From Streptomyces sp. NRRL F-5126 (GTDB lineage Bacteria > Actinomycetota > Actinomycetes > Streptomycetales > Streptomycetaceae), in NCBI RefSeq assembly GCF_000721265.1, contig NZ_JOFZ01000003.1:310001-374000 (forward strand): a DNA stretch of 64,000 bases, read 5' to 3'. Numbering within the stretch: the first letter of the stretch is position 1; each line of letters opens with the position of its first letter. Made by a program: the position numbers and the translations under genes. The notes under the pieces were generated by a model. It searched no databases and was not told the origin of the DNA. It saw only the letters and a program-made list of their open reading frames with translations. Positions 53,800 through 64,000 of this stretch are shown one piece after another.

Positions 53800-54720
53800 T
53801 TACTTCAGTGCCCCCGCGGTGAGCCCCTCGACGACCTGACGCTGGAAGACGATGTACGCGGCGAGGACGGGCAGCATCGCCATCACGAGCCCGGCGAACA
53901 GGCCCGACCAGTCCCCCTTGTACCCCTGGCTGGTGGCGAGCGCCACGAGGCCCTGGGAGAGCACCTTGTGGTTCGGGTCGGTGTTGAGCACCGTCGGCAG
54001 CAGGTACTGGTTCCACTGGCCGAGGAAGTTGAAGATCCCGACGCTGATCAGGCCGGGCTTCGCCATGGGCAGCATGACCTGGAAGAAGGTGCGGGTGTGC
54101 GACGCACCGTCGATGATCGCCGCCTCGGCCACCGAGGTCGGCAGCGTTTTGAAGAACGAGGTGAGGAAGAAGACGGTGAACGGCAGCGAGTACGCGATGT
54201 AGACGATGATCAACCCGGGGATGGTGTTGAGCAGCGACAGGTTCTGCATCACGTAGAACAGCGGGACGAGCGCCAGGATGATCGGGAAGCTCATTCCCCC
54301 GATGAACAGGAAGTAGATGAACCTGTTGCCGGGGAACTCGAACCGGGCCAGCACGTACGCCGCCATCGAGCCGAGCAGCAGCGTGCCGAAGAGCGAGAAC
54401 GCCACCACGATGATGGTGTTGAGGAAGTAGTCGCTCATGTGCGCCTGGCTCCAGGCGCGCGACCAGTTCTCGAAGTGCAGGTGGCTGGGGAACGACCACG
54501 GCGAGGTGAAGATCGACTTGTCGTCCTTGAAGGAGGTCATGACCGCCCACAGCAGCGGCATCACCACCAGGATCGCCCAGATCACGAGGACGCCGTGGGA
54601 GAAGACGTTGAGCACCCCGCCGGTCTTCTTCCTGCCGTGCTCGCGGCCCGGGCCGTTCTTGGCGGCCGGGACCCGCGGGGGCACGGTCTCGGCGGGCTGC
54701 GGTGAGGTGTCAGTGCTCAT
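53800..54720 (-). CDS. ngcG: carbohydrate ABC transporter permease, second subunit (MalG type)
   Basis: Membrane permease of 306 aa. Six helices follow a 35-residue charged cytoplasmic lead. The coupling EAA loop reads SVAEAAIIDGASHTRTFFQVMLPMAKPG (conserved core EAAIIDGAS...LPMAKPG). It is expected to import N-acetylglucosamine or its dimers together with NgcE and NgcF. The ATG overlaps the ngcF stop by one base. No ATPase gene is in the operon, so it must use a shared MsiK-type ATPase encoded elsewhere, the normal situation in Streptomyces. Confidence 0.88.
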   Translation of the reverse strand: MSTDTSPQPAETVPPRVPAAKNGPGREHGRKKTGGVLNVFSHGVLVIWAILVVMPLLWAVMTSFKDDKSIFTSPWSFPSHLHFENWSRAWSQAHMSDYFLNTIIVVAFSLFGTLLLGSMAAYVLARFEFPGNRFIYFLFIGGMSFPIILALVPLFYVMQNLSLLNTIPGLIIVYIAYSLPFTVFFLTSFFKTLPTSVAEAAIIDGASHTRTFFQVMLPMAKPGLISVGIFNFLGQWNQYLLPTVLNTDPNHKVLSQGLVALATSQGYKGDWSGLFAGLVMAMLPVLAAYIVFQRQVVEGLTAGALK

Positions 54721-55643
54721 CAGAACTCCAGCCGTTCGCGCCGGCCCATACGCAGCACCCCGGCGGCGAACACCAGGGTGACGAGGAGGAGGGCGACGCC
54801 GATGGCGGTCGCGTAGCCGGCCTGGCCACTGTGGAACGCCTTCTGGTAGACGTACAGGCTCAGGACGTTGGTGGAATCGGCGGGTCCGCCGGGGCCGACG
54901 GTCATGATCTGGGTGACGGCGAAGGACTCGGCGCCGAGTGAGAGCACACCCATGTAGACCCAGCCGGACTGCACGGTGTCCCACAGCAGGGGCAGGGTGA
55001 TCCGGAAGAAGGTGGTGGCGCGCGACGCCCCGTCGAGCAGGGCCGCCTCGTAGAAGTCCTTGGGGATGGACGCCATGCCCGCGGAGAACAGCACCACGTA
55101 GAAGCCGACCTGGCTCCACATCAGGACGGCCATCACGCACCACAGCGCGAGCCCCGGGTCGCCGAGCCACTCCGGCTGCAAGCTGCCGAGCCCGATGGCG
55201 TCCAGGAAGGCGTTGAGCGCCCCGCTGTCCGGGTTGTAGAGGAACTGGAAGAGCAGGGCGACGATCGCGATGGACAGCACCTGCGGGAAGAAGTAGACGA
55301 CCTTGTAGAACGAGGAGCCCTGGACGCCCGAGACCGCGGCGCCCTTCTTCCTGCGTCCGCCCACGTTCAGCATGAACGAGAGGAACAGCGCGATGGCCAG
55401 CACCACCACGGGCAGCACCAGGACGTAGATCACGCTGTGCCGGAAGGACGCCCAGAAGGTCGGGTCGTGCATCATCCGCCGGTAGTTGTCGAGCCCGGTC
55501 ACCGAGAACTGGGGACTCAGCCCCGTCCAGTTGGTGAACGAGTAGTAGATCGACTGGATGAACGGCCAGATGACGAAAATGGCGTAGAACGCCAGGGGGA
55601 CGATCAGGAACCCCACGATGAAACGGTACTTGCCGTGCTGCAT
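54720..55643 (-). CDS. ngcF: carbohydrate ABC transporter permease, first subunit (MalF type)
   Basis: A 307-residue permease with six helices starting FIVGFLIVPLAFYAIFVIWP. The EAA loop is FYEAALLDGASRATTFFRITLPLL. I chose the ATG at 55643 (MQHGKYRF), with GGGAG close upstream; the open frame continues upstream without a better start. The charged loop NVGGRRKKGAAVSG lies between helices two and three. It is the middle gene of the ngc uptake operon, 144 bases after ngcE, and is coupled to ngcG. Confidence 0.88.
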   Translation of the reverse strand: MQHGKYRFIVGFLIVPLAFYAIFVIWPFIQSIYYSFTNWTGLSPQFSVTGLDNYRRMMHDPTFWASFRHSVIYVLVLPVVVLAIALFLSFMLNVGGRRKKGAAVSGVQGSSFYKVVYFFPQVLSIAIVALLFQFLYNPDSGALNAFLDAIGLGSLQPEWLGDPGLALWCVMAVLMWSQVGFYVVLFSAGMASIPKDFYEAALLDGASRATTFFRITLPLLWDTVQSGWVYMGVLSLGAESFAVTQIMTVGPGGPADSTNVLSLYVYQKAFHSGQAGYATAIGVALLLVTLVFAAGVLRMGRRERLEF

Positions 55644-55787
55644 GTCTCCCGACCCCGAATCCTCGACGGCGCCGCCCCCATGGCGTGCCGCCGTGCCGAC
55701 TGGGCGCGTGCCGGCCGGCGAGGTGCGGACCGGCACGAGCGGCCGGAGGCCCGGTGTGCCCGGGCGCCTCCGGCCGTCCGCACCGCC

Positions 55788-57239
55788 CTACTGGTGCTTG
55801 TAGTGCGTGATGGACGAGTCCTTGGCCGCCGCGTCGGAGTACTGCTGGCACTTCTTGACGCATTCGGCCGGGGTCATGCGGCCGGCCATCATCTCGCCGA
55901 GCGCGCCCACGCCGATCTTCTGCTTCTGCAGGTCGACGTACCAGTCCTGCAGGCGCGGGTTGAGTACGTTGCTGCCGGCCAGCTTCAGCGCGTCGGCACC
56001 CGACTGGAGGGCGCTCGTGAGCGTGATGCCGTCGGTGCCGCCGTTGTAGGAGCTGAGGGACTTCACCTTCTGGATGAAGTTCTTCGTGGACCCCTCGCTG
56101 AGCATGATGCGCAGCTGCTCCATGGCTCCCAGCGGGTTCTTCGCCTTGGCCGGCACGATGTACGGCTCACCGCCCGAGGCCCAGATGGTGCCGAACGGCA
56201 GCTTGTCGCTGGAGTCGAGGCTGGAGGGCGCCGAGACCTTCATCTGGAAGTCCTTCGGCGTGGTCTTCGCCGCCTCGTTCTCCACCCAGGAGCCGTCGGG
56301 GATGAAGAGCGCCTTGTACTGCGTCCACGCGGTCTGCGACTGGATGTGGTCGAGGCCCGGCGTGCCCTTGAGGATGTAGCCCTTCTTGTAGAGCTCGTAG
56401 TACGCGTCGAAGGCGGCCTTGACGGCGGGCGCCTTCCAGCAGTTCGGCTCCAGGTTGTCGATGGCGTCCAGGACCTCGCGGCCGCCGATCTTGCCGATGA
56501 AGGGGTACAGCGAGAACGGGATGTAGTACGGGTACTTGCCCGCGTACGTCCAGCCCGCGACGCCCTTCTTCTTGGCCTTGGCGCACAGCGCCAGCATGTC
56601 GTCCCAGTTCTCCGGGTACTTCGCGTCGAAGCGGTCGAGCGCCTTCTGCGAGTACCACACGCCGTACACGGTGTACGCGTAGTTCATGACGTAGACCGGC
56701 TTGCCGTTGTACTGGCCCATCTCCAGGACACCCGGCCGCAGCGTGTCGCGGACCTTCTTGTTCGGGTCGTCGTAGGAGGGGGCGTCCATCAGCGGGGTCA
56801 GGTCGGCCAGCTGCTTCTGGCCGACGAGGACGCCCATGTCCATCTGCTCGGCGCCCGAGTTGTCGATGAGATCGGGCGGCGTGCCGCCGTTGAAGCGGGG
56901 CTGGAGCGTCGTCTGGATCTTCTGCGTCGGGGTGAGCGTGACCTTCGCCTTGGGGAAGGACTTGTTGTACAGGACGTTGGCGTCCTTCGCGTACTGCGTG
57001 CCGAAGCCGCCGTCGAAGATGACGAACTCGAGCGGGGCGGTCGCGTTCACCCCCAGCGGGTTCTTGGCGCTGGTCTTGCCCTTGTTCGGCTTGGGCGTGC
57101 CGTTGCTGTCCCCGCCGCCGCTCGCGCAGGCGCTCAGGAAGCTCACCGCCGGCACGCCGACCAGGCCGAGGGCTGCTGACCGCTTGATCACATCGCGGCG
57201 GCCGAGGCCCCCGTTGTTCTGAGCGGAGGTGGATCCCAT
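55788..57239 (-). CDS. ngcE: N-acetylglucosamine/chitobiose-binding lipoprotein (Tat signal)
   Basis: Extracytoplasmic sugar-binding protein of 483 aa. The N-terminus GLGRRDVIKRSAALGLVG is a twin-arginine signal and ends in the lipobox FLSAC (C38), so it is exported folded by Tat and lipidated. EFVIFDGGFGTQYAKDANVLY and RFNGGTPPDLIDNSGAEQ are family-1 solute-binding features matching NgcE. WKAPAVKAAFDAYYELYKKGY lies in the C-lobe. S. coelicolor NgcE (SCO6005, from memory) binds N,N'-diacetylchitobiose. The start is ATG at 57239. A DasR-like site overlaps a plausible promoter about 240 bases upstream. Confidence 0.88.
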   Translation of the reverse strand: MGSTSAQNNGGLGRRDVIKRSAALGLVGVPAVSFLSACASGGGDSNGTPKPNKGKTSAKNPLGVNATAPLEFVIFDGGFGTQYAKDANVLYNKSFPKAKVTLTPTQKIQTTLQPRFNGGTPPDLIDNSGAEQMDMGVLVGQKQLADLTPLMDAPSYDDPNKKVRDTLRPGVLEMGQYNGKPVYVMNYAYTVYGVWYSQKALDRFDAKYPENWDDMLALCAKAKKKGVAGWTYAGKYPYYIPFSLYPFIGKIGGREVLDAIDNLEPNCWKAPAVKAAFDAYYELYKKGYILKGTPGLDHIQSQTAWTQYKALFIPDGSWVENEAAKTTPKDFQMKVSAPSSLDSSDKLPFGTIWASGGEPYIVPAKAKNPLGAMEQLRIMLSEGSTKNFIQKVKSLSSYNGGTDGITLTSALQSGADALKLAGSNVLNPRLQDWYVDLQKQKIGVGALGEMMAGRMTPAECVKKCQQYSDAAAKDSSITHYKHQ

Positions 57240-58173
57240 GCTCAAGTCCTCGCCTTCTCCAGGACTCAGGCGGTGTGCCGGCCGGCCGTCCTTCTCGTCT
57301 GAGGCGAAGGCCCCGCCACCGCGGGTCTATGAAGCTGGTCGTACAGAGTGGTGTCACGTGTTCGCTTGCGGATCACAAAGGAGAGCGGCCCGGCCTCACG
57401 AACGGATACGGGCAGAGTCCTCCCGCCGTCCCCCCTTGGCCCGGCCTGCACCGAAAGCTCCAGGACGGACGCCGACAGGTATAGTCCACTTCCCGCCGAA
57501 GGAGCAAGATCGAAAGCAAACTTGGTCGCCACTCTTTCCCTAGTTGAGACCTCGCGGAAATGTAGCCCCATTGCCGAACGATTTGGTGCGTACTCGCCGA
57601 TCGGAATGAATAATTCCGCGATTTTCTCCCGTGCAACACCCTTGACAGGCGGGCCCCTTCGGTCGTCGATCACGCCGAAGGCGGGTGTGTGCACGGTCGC
57701 CGGCCGGTCCTCCGACGGACGTCGCACCGAACGCCGTGGACCACGACTCAACGCCTCAAAGCGGGATCAAAGCGGGGTCACAGCGCGTGCCGGTCCCGCC
57801 CGGGCGGGCGGTTTCCCGTCCCCTCCTCCGGAACAGGAAAAGGCCGCGAAATGGAAGCGGCAACGCACGGAACTGCCCGAAAAGCGCCGTTCCTGCCTTC
57901 GGTGCGCCCACGCGCCGGGCAAGACCCGTGGGGTGCCTGGGACCACAGCGGCGACCGGTGCGGCGTCACCCGGCGGTTCGGCGAGCCGAACGCCGGGTGA
58001 ACGAGTGGTGTACCTGTGGCACGGTGGTGCGAGGCGCGCGGCGAGTACGTCCCGACGATGTGTAGACCTGCTCAGGATGGGGACACGGGTGGCGTGGCGG
58101 CGTACCGTTCAGCCCGCCGTCACGTCAAACCGGCCGTGGACAGCGGCCGGCCGTCGCACTCAGGGGGCGAGCC
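57240..58173. other. 934-base intergenic region upstream of ngcE
   Basis: It contains the long ngcE leader, a DasR-like site at 57475-57490 and an AT-rich stretch (57530-57650) with the inverted repeat CGGAAT-gaata-ATTCCG at 57602-57618. A TTGACA on the plus strand lies at 57642. A stretch near 58055 reads GATGTGTAGACC, similar to the repeats before the MFS gene. A 161-codon open frame on the minus strand (57266-57751) crosses this AT-rich promoter area and has no family resemblance, so I do not call it. Confidence 0.5.
57475..57507 (-). promoter_or_regulatory. ngcE promoter overlapped by a DasR-like site
   Basis: On the minus strand TTGCTC (57502-57507) and TATACC (57478-57483) are 18 bases apart. 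The 16-mer at 57475-57490, ACAGGTATAGTCCACT, matches the DasR operator ACTGGTCTAGACCACT at 13 of 16 positions and covers the -10 box. The predicted leader is about 230 bases long. Confidence 0.6.
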
Positions 58174-58281
58174 ATGGTGATCCAAGAGACGTACACCGTC
58201 CTCTGCGCGGTCCTGGCGCTGATCGGCATCGCCTGCGTCCTCTGGGCGTGGAACGTGAGCGGCCGCGGCGGCGCTTCCTGA
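58174..58281 (+). CDS. tiny single-span membrane protein (35 aa)
   Basis: A 35-codon frame with ATG at 58174 and TGA at 58279. GGGGGCGAG lies just upstream. The product MVIQETYTVLCAVLALIGIA continues CVLWAWNVSGRGGAS, one hydrophobic helix with a short hydrophilic tail. Its stop is embedded in a hairpin shared with the convergent TetR gene stop. It is similar in shape to small Streptomyces membrane proteins but I recognise no family. Composition and the ribosome binding site favour a real gene; conservation would decide. Confidence 0.5.
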   Translation: MVIQETYTVLCAVLALIGIACVLWAWNVSGRGGAS

Positions 58282-58302
58282 CCTGGCGTTCTGCCGGGTC
58301 AG
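58278..58302. terminator. short hairpin spanning two convergent stop codons
   Basis: CTGACCTGGC (58278-58287) pairs with GCCGGGTCAG (58293-58302), with one wobble and a five-base loop. The TGA of the small membrane protein lies in the left arm and the TGA of the TetR gene in the right arm. Confidence 0.5.
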
Positions 58303-58841
58303 TCGAGCAGGCGCCGGACGAGGGGCAGCAGGTCGCCCGGATCCGCCGCCGCCAGGTGCCCGAGCGTGCCCGTACGGCGCGCGAGCACGACCCCCACGAA
58401 CGCGGCCGTGAGCAGTTCGGCGCGCAGCTCCGGCCGGTCGTCGCCCTCCCGTACGAAGTGCTCACGCAGCGGTCCGACGATGCGGCGCTCCAGCTCGGCC
58501 GCGGCCGCGGCGTGCGCCTCCGGGTCGTCGTAGGGGCGGACGGCGACCTGGGCGACCGGTCCCGGCCCCTGCCGGTCGAAGCGGCGCAGCAGGCCGCCCA
58601 GCCGTTCGGCGTCGAACAGGTCGGCGAAGGTCTCCGCGTCGCTCTCCGCGCGCAGCACCGCGACGAACAACTGCGCCTTGCCGCCGAAGTACCGGGCGAT
58701 CATGGCAGGGTCGACGCCGGCGTGCTCGCCGATGTCGCGGGAGGTCGTCCTGTCGTAGCCGCGCTCGGCGAAGAGTTCGGCGGCCGCTCGCAGCAGCCGC
58801 TCCCTGCTCGCTGCGGCGTCACGGCGCCTGGGCGTGGGCAT
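58299..58841 (-). CDS. TetR-family transcriptional regulator
   Basis: A 180-residue repressor. The N-terminal helix-turn-helix is LRAAAELFAERGYDRTTSRD followed by GVDPAMIARYFGGKAQLF. The ligand domain has GPGPVAQVAVRPYDDPEAHA and a C-terminal LVRRLL. The ATG at 58841 is five bases from the MFS gene stop, so the regulator is co-transcribed behind the transporter it probably controls. The triple 13-base repeat upstream of the MFS gene is the likely binding site. The ligand is unknown. Confidence 0.9.
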   Translation of the reverse strand: MPTPRRRDAAASRERLLRAAAELFAERGYDRTTSRDIGEHAGVDPAMIARYFGGKAQLFVAVLRAESDAETFADLFDAERLGGLLRRFDRQGPGPVAQVAVRPYDDPEAHAAAAAELERRIVGPLREHFVREGDDRPELRAELLTAAFVGVVLARRTGTLGHLAAADPGDLLPLVRRLLD

Positions 58842-58846
58842 GGCGG

Positions 58847-60448
58847 TCAGTTCCCGGCGTCGTCGCGAGCGGGGCGGTGGTCCGTGCCTGAGGCGCCGGG
58901 TCCCGCCGGGGCGGCCGAGGTGGCGGGCACGGCGTCGGCGAGTCCCTCGTCGGCCAGTACCCGGTCGGCGGCGGCCCGCTGGATCCGCTGCTCCGGCAGG
59001 TACGGGGATCCGGCGGCGGGTCCCGCGATCGCGCCACCGGCCGCGCGGCGCGTACGCACCCTGGGCAGCAGGACGGCCGCGACGGCCGTGGCGATCCACA
59101 TGGCGCACGCGATGAGCCCCGCGTCCGTGTAACCGCCGTCGGTGGGCAGGGCCTTGCCCGGCGAGGTGTGAGCTTCGAGCACCACGGCGCTCATGGTACT
59201 TCCCGCCGCGTAGCCGACGTACCGGATGACCTGGTTGAAGCTCGTGGCGCTGCCCGTCTCCTCGGGCGGCACCGAGCCCACGATGAGGCCGGGCATGACC
59301 GCGAAGATCGCGCCCACGCCGAGGCCCGCGAGTGCCATCACCACGAGCACCTCCCACATGGCGCCCCGCGCGTAGCTGAACATCACCATCGAGAGCAGCA
59401 TCACGAACGCGCCGAGGCCGAGGGCCACGCCGACGGGGATCCGGGTGACGAGGGCGCGGGTGACCCGGGTGGAGACGACGCTCGCGGCGGAGAACGGCGT
59501 GAGGACGAGACCGGCGACGAACACGGTGGCACCGAGCCCGTATCTGCTGCTGACGGGCGTTTGCACGAAGCGCGTCACGAGCGAGATGAGCAGGTACATC
59601 CCGACGCCCGCGAGCAGGGCTGTGACATCGGCGGTCAGGACCGAGGGCAGCCGGAGCAGCCGCAGGTCGACCAGCGGGTGCGCGGCCAGGAGCTCCCGTA
59701 CTACCCACCCGGCGAGCACGAGGACCGATCCGCCGACGACGCAGCACAGCAGCGGTGACGTCCAGCCCCAGCTCTCGCCCTCGCTGAGCGAGAGCAGCAG
59801 GCCGACGAGCGCGACGCCGAGCAGGACGGAGCCCGGCAGGTCGAGGGGGCGGGCCGGGCGGTGCGCGGAGGAGGGCACAACGATCGCGGCCACGACGAGT
59901 CCGAGGGCGCTGACGACGGCGCCGAACCAGAAGGCGGCGTGCAGCCCGCCGAACTGGGCGACGAGCCCGGTGATCGGGTAGCCGAGCCCGACGCCTGCGA
60001 CGGTGGTGACGGACAGGACCGCGGCGGCGGGCCGGGAGCGCTCGGGCGGCAGCGCGTCGCGCACGGCGGTGATGCCGAGCGGGGTGAGGCCGAGCCCGAT
60101 GCCCTGCATGGCCCTGCCGACCAGGAGGAACGGGAAGCCGAGCGGCAGTGCGGCGAGCACGGCGCCCGCGGTGACGGCGACGAGCGAGGCGATGATGACG
60201 CGCCGCCGGTGCGGCCCGTCCCCGAGCCGGCCGGTCAGCGGCGTGGCGACGGCGGCGACCAGGAACGTCACGGTGAGCGCCCACTGGGCGTCGCCCACGA
60301 ATATGTGGTCGCTCTGCGCGATCGTCGGTATCAGGGGCGCGCCCAGGCTGCTGACGACGGCGACGACCATCCCCATGAACACCAGCCCCGGCACGAGGAA
60401 GCGGTGGGGCTCGGGGGTGGGCTCGGGACGGGGACTGGCATGGGTCAT
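58847..60448 (-). CDS. MFS drug-efflux transporter (DHA2-like)
   Basis: A 533-residue transporter with 12-14 hydrophobic helices. TPLTGRLGDGPHRRRVIIASL is the motif A loop, and VAGVGLGYPITGLVAQFGG is the antiporter-type motif C region. A long hydrophilic tail of about 65 residues rich in Ala and Pro ends the protein. The ATG at 60448 has no ribosome binding site, and TAGACT lies just upstream, so a leaderless transcript is likely. It forms a two-gene operon with the TetR regulator. Proton-driven export of a toxic compound or own metabolite is inferred. Confidence 0.91.
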   Translation of the reverse strand: MTHASPRPEPTPEPHRFLVPGLVFMGMVVAVVSSLGAPLIPTIAQSDHIFVGDAQWALTVTFLVAAVATPLTGRLGDGPHRRRVIIASLVAVTAGAVLAALPLGFPFLLVGRAMQGIGLGLTPLGITAVRDALPPERSRPAAAVLSVTTVAGVGLGYPITGLVAQFGGLHAAFWFGAVVSALGLVVAAIVVPSSAHRPARPLDLPGSVLLGVALVGLLLSLSEGESWGWTSPLLCCVVGGSVLVLAGWVVRELLAAHPLVDLRLLRLPSVLTADVTALLAGVGMYLLISLVTRFVQTPVSSRYGLGATVFVAGLVLTPFSAASVVSTRVTRALVTRIPVGVALGLGAFVMLLSMVMFSYARGAMWEVLVVMALAGLGVGAIFAVMPGLIVGSVPPEETGSATSFNQVIRYVGYAAGSTMSAVVLEAHTSPGKALPTDGGYTDAGLIACAMWIATAVAAVLLPRVRTRRAAGGAIAGPAAGSPYLPEQRIQRAAADRVLADEGLADAVPATSAAPAGPGASGTDHRPARDDAGN

Positions 60449-60455
60449 ATTGTCA

Positions 60456-60494
60456 GTCTACGCCCGATGTCTACACACGATGTCTACATCCGAT
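60456..60494. repeat. three tandem 13-base repeats upstream of the MFS-TetR operon
   Basis: GTCTACGCCCGAT, GTCTACACACGAT and GTCTACATCCGAT follow each other without spacing at 60456, 60469 and 60482, and a further GTCA-like remnant (GTCAGTCTAC) precedes them. They start seven bases from the MFS start codon and cover the promoter, as an array operator for the linked TetR protein would. Confidence 0.7.
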
Positions 60495-60524
60495 GACCTT
60501 GCACGCGCGGTGGCCGGGAACACG

Positions 60525-60563
60525 GACGGCGCCTCCGCACTCGGCGAGTGCGGAGGCGCCGTC
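60525..60563 (-). terminator. strong terminator after acnA
   Basis: A perfect 18-base stem (60525-60542 with 60546-60563) with a three-base loop GGC lies 34 bases after the aconitase stop and before the MFS promoter. Confidence 0.9.
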
Positions 60564-60596
60564 GTGGGGAGCCGCGCCGTGCGCGGCCGGCCCGCG

Positions 60597-63389
<2,793 letters not shown>

Positions 63390-63455
63390 GACAGTCTCCT
63401 TCTTGATGTGCGCGTACCTCCGCCATGCTGCCGCCACGAGTCGTCACCGATCCGC

Positions 63456-63489
63456 TGAGGTAAGACTTACTTAGGGTCGCCTCACCTGT
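63456..63489. promoter_or_regulatory. tandem overlapping iron-box (DmdR/IdeR)-like sites upstream of acnA
   Basis: Read on the minus strand, ACAGGTGAGGCGACCCTAA (63471-63489) matches the IdeR/DmdR consensus TTAGGTTAGGCTAACCTAA at 14 of 19 positions. CTAAGTAAGTCTTACCTCA (63456-63474) matches it at 13 of 19. They are 15 bases apart and lie 67-100 bases before the acnA start, so iron control of this Fe-S enzyme is plausible. Confidence 0.55.
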
Positions 63490-63519
63490 AACGCCGGGCC
63501 GCGGTACGCCTTGCATAAG

Positions 63520-63537
63520 TATCTCGATGTCGAGATA
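63520..63537. promoter_or_regulatory. 18-base palindromic operator upstream of acnA
   Basis: TATCTCGA-TG-TCGAGATA has two perfect eight-base arms around a two-base centre, 131-148 bases before the acnA start in an AT-rich region. The form suits a MarR-type or other winged-helix dimer. The regulator is not identified. Confidence 0.6.
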
Positions 63538-63685
63538 ACTCTAGTACATGACCGCGCGATGGTCATGCGCGTGCGGCCCCGCACGCGACCGCGTCGGGCG
63601 GGGCCGCAGCCATCGATGGGTCGGGTTCCGCGGTAACCGGCTCGGCAAACCCACTTGCGGCGGCGGGGTTGGCGGCCGGTCGCGC

Positions 63686-64000
63686 TCACTCCGCCTGCGC
63701 GGGCGGCGCGTTCCGGCTGCTGATGGCCGCCGCCGCGCTCCGCAGGTGGCCGAGCACGGAGCCGACGGCCGTGCGTGCCGTGCGTTCGGGGCGGTGCAGC
63801 GCGTCGACGTGGCGCCGCGCGTGCACGCCGGTCAGCGGCCTGAGGACCACCCGCGGGTGGGGGCGGACGGTCCAGCGCGGCATCAGCGCGATACCGCCGC
63901 CGGCGGCCACCACCTCGGCCACCACCGCGAATTCGTTGATCCGGTGGGCGAGACGGAGGCGCCGGCCGGCCGCGGCGGAGAGGGCGTCGATGGTGGCCAT
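63686..64000 (-). CDS. LysR-family regulator, C-terminal fragment (5' part beyond window)
   Basis: The last 105 codons of a gene entering from beyond position 64000. RRLRLAHRINEFAVVAEVVA, AAGGGIALMPRWTV and PHPRVVLRPLTGVHARRHV match the second half of a LysR substrate-binding domain (the GGGIALMPR turn is typical). The DNA-binding helix-turn-helix lies outside. An ATG happens to fall at the window edge but is not the true start. Its target is probably a divergent neighbour that is not visible here. Confidence 0.8.
   Translation of the reverse strand: MATIDALSAAAGRRLRLAHRINEFAVVAEVVAAGGGIALMPRWTVRPHPRVVLRPLTGVHARRHVDALHRPERTARTAVGSVLGHLRSAAAAISSRNAPPAQAE

Noticed and set aside
57642..57647. 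TTGACA on the plus strand as promoter of a gene in 57650-58170
   Set aside because: No -10 at 16-19 bases and no credible gene downstream until 58174, 520 bases away.
57266..57751. 161-codon minus-strand frame upstream of ngcE
   Set aside because: It crosses an AT-rich promoter region with the DasR-like site, has no good ribosome binding site and no recognisable motif.

Overview
The window reads as a chromosome segment of a Streptomyces or close relative. Base composition is very GC-rich, many genes start with GTG, and genes are often joined by GTGA or ATGA overlaps. Several recognised genes are Streptomyces hallmarks: the ROK regulator Rok7B7 beside xylFGH, ngcEFG, hemE/hemY/hemQ, dxs, murC and an aconitase. 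From memory, the order acnA - ngcEFG - rok7B7 - xylFGH - dxs - hemE - response regulator - RNase D - thiolase/multifunctional beta-oxidation enzyme - murC resembles the S. coelicolor SCO5999-SCO6060 region. This is core chromosome: I saw no tRNA, rRNA, CRISPR array, insertion sequence, prophage or large biosynthetic cluster.

Layout. 1-8.5 kb: the 3' part of treZ, an M24 aminopeptidase, an acetate-type transporter, an unrecognised protein, a small-molecule kinase and an orphan GTPase-associated protein 1 (GAP1). 8.5-15.4 kb: a respiratory nitrate reductase operon, narGHJI, on the minus strand. 15.6-22.4 kb: msrB, murC, a stress-protein-like gene, a RibD-like reductase, zapE, an OsmC peroxidase, a 50-residue zinc-ribbon protein, an AIM24 protein and a PTH2-type peptidyl-tRNA hydrolase. 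22.4-27.8 kb: six minus-strand genes encoding an SGNH lipoprotein, a membrane acyltransferase, a GerMN-like lipoprotein, a response regulator, a histidine kinase and a second GerMN-like lipoprotein. This last block is the most interesting candidate system here.

27.9-33.5 kb: a two-gene fatty-acid beta-oxidation operon behind a perfect 12-bp operator, RNase D and an orphan LuxR-type regulator. 34-41.8 kb: a DUF3000 protein, hemE, a chitinase with a DasR-type site in its promoter, an FAD oxidoreductase, hemY, hemQ and SURF1. The heme genes and SURF1 point to the coproporphyrin heme route feeding cytochrome oxidase. 41.9-48.5 kb: a secreted tripeptidyl aminopeptidase, a propeller-like protein, a YacP-like nuclease with an RNA pseudouridine synthase, and dxs. 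48.8-57.2 kb: two sugar ABC uptake operons (xylFGH and ngcEFG) around rok7B7. 58-64 kb: a tiny membrane protein, a TetR/MFS efflux pair with a triple-repeat operator, aconitase with tandem iron-box-like sites and an 18-bp dyad upstream, and a LysR fragment cut by the window end.

Shared themes are sugar and chitin-derived amino-sugar uptake (xyl, ngc, chitinase, rok7B7, two DasR-like sites), heme and respiration (hem genes, SURF1, nar, aconitase), and cell-envelope sensing or modification (the six-gene block). All function calls come from reading sequence and family motifs; no search was run.
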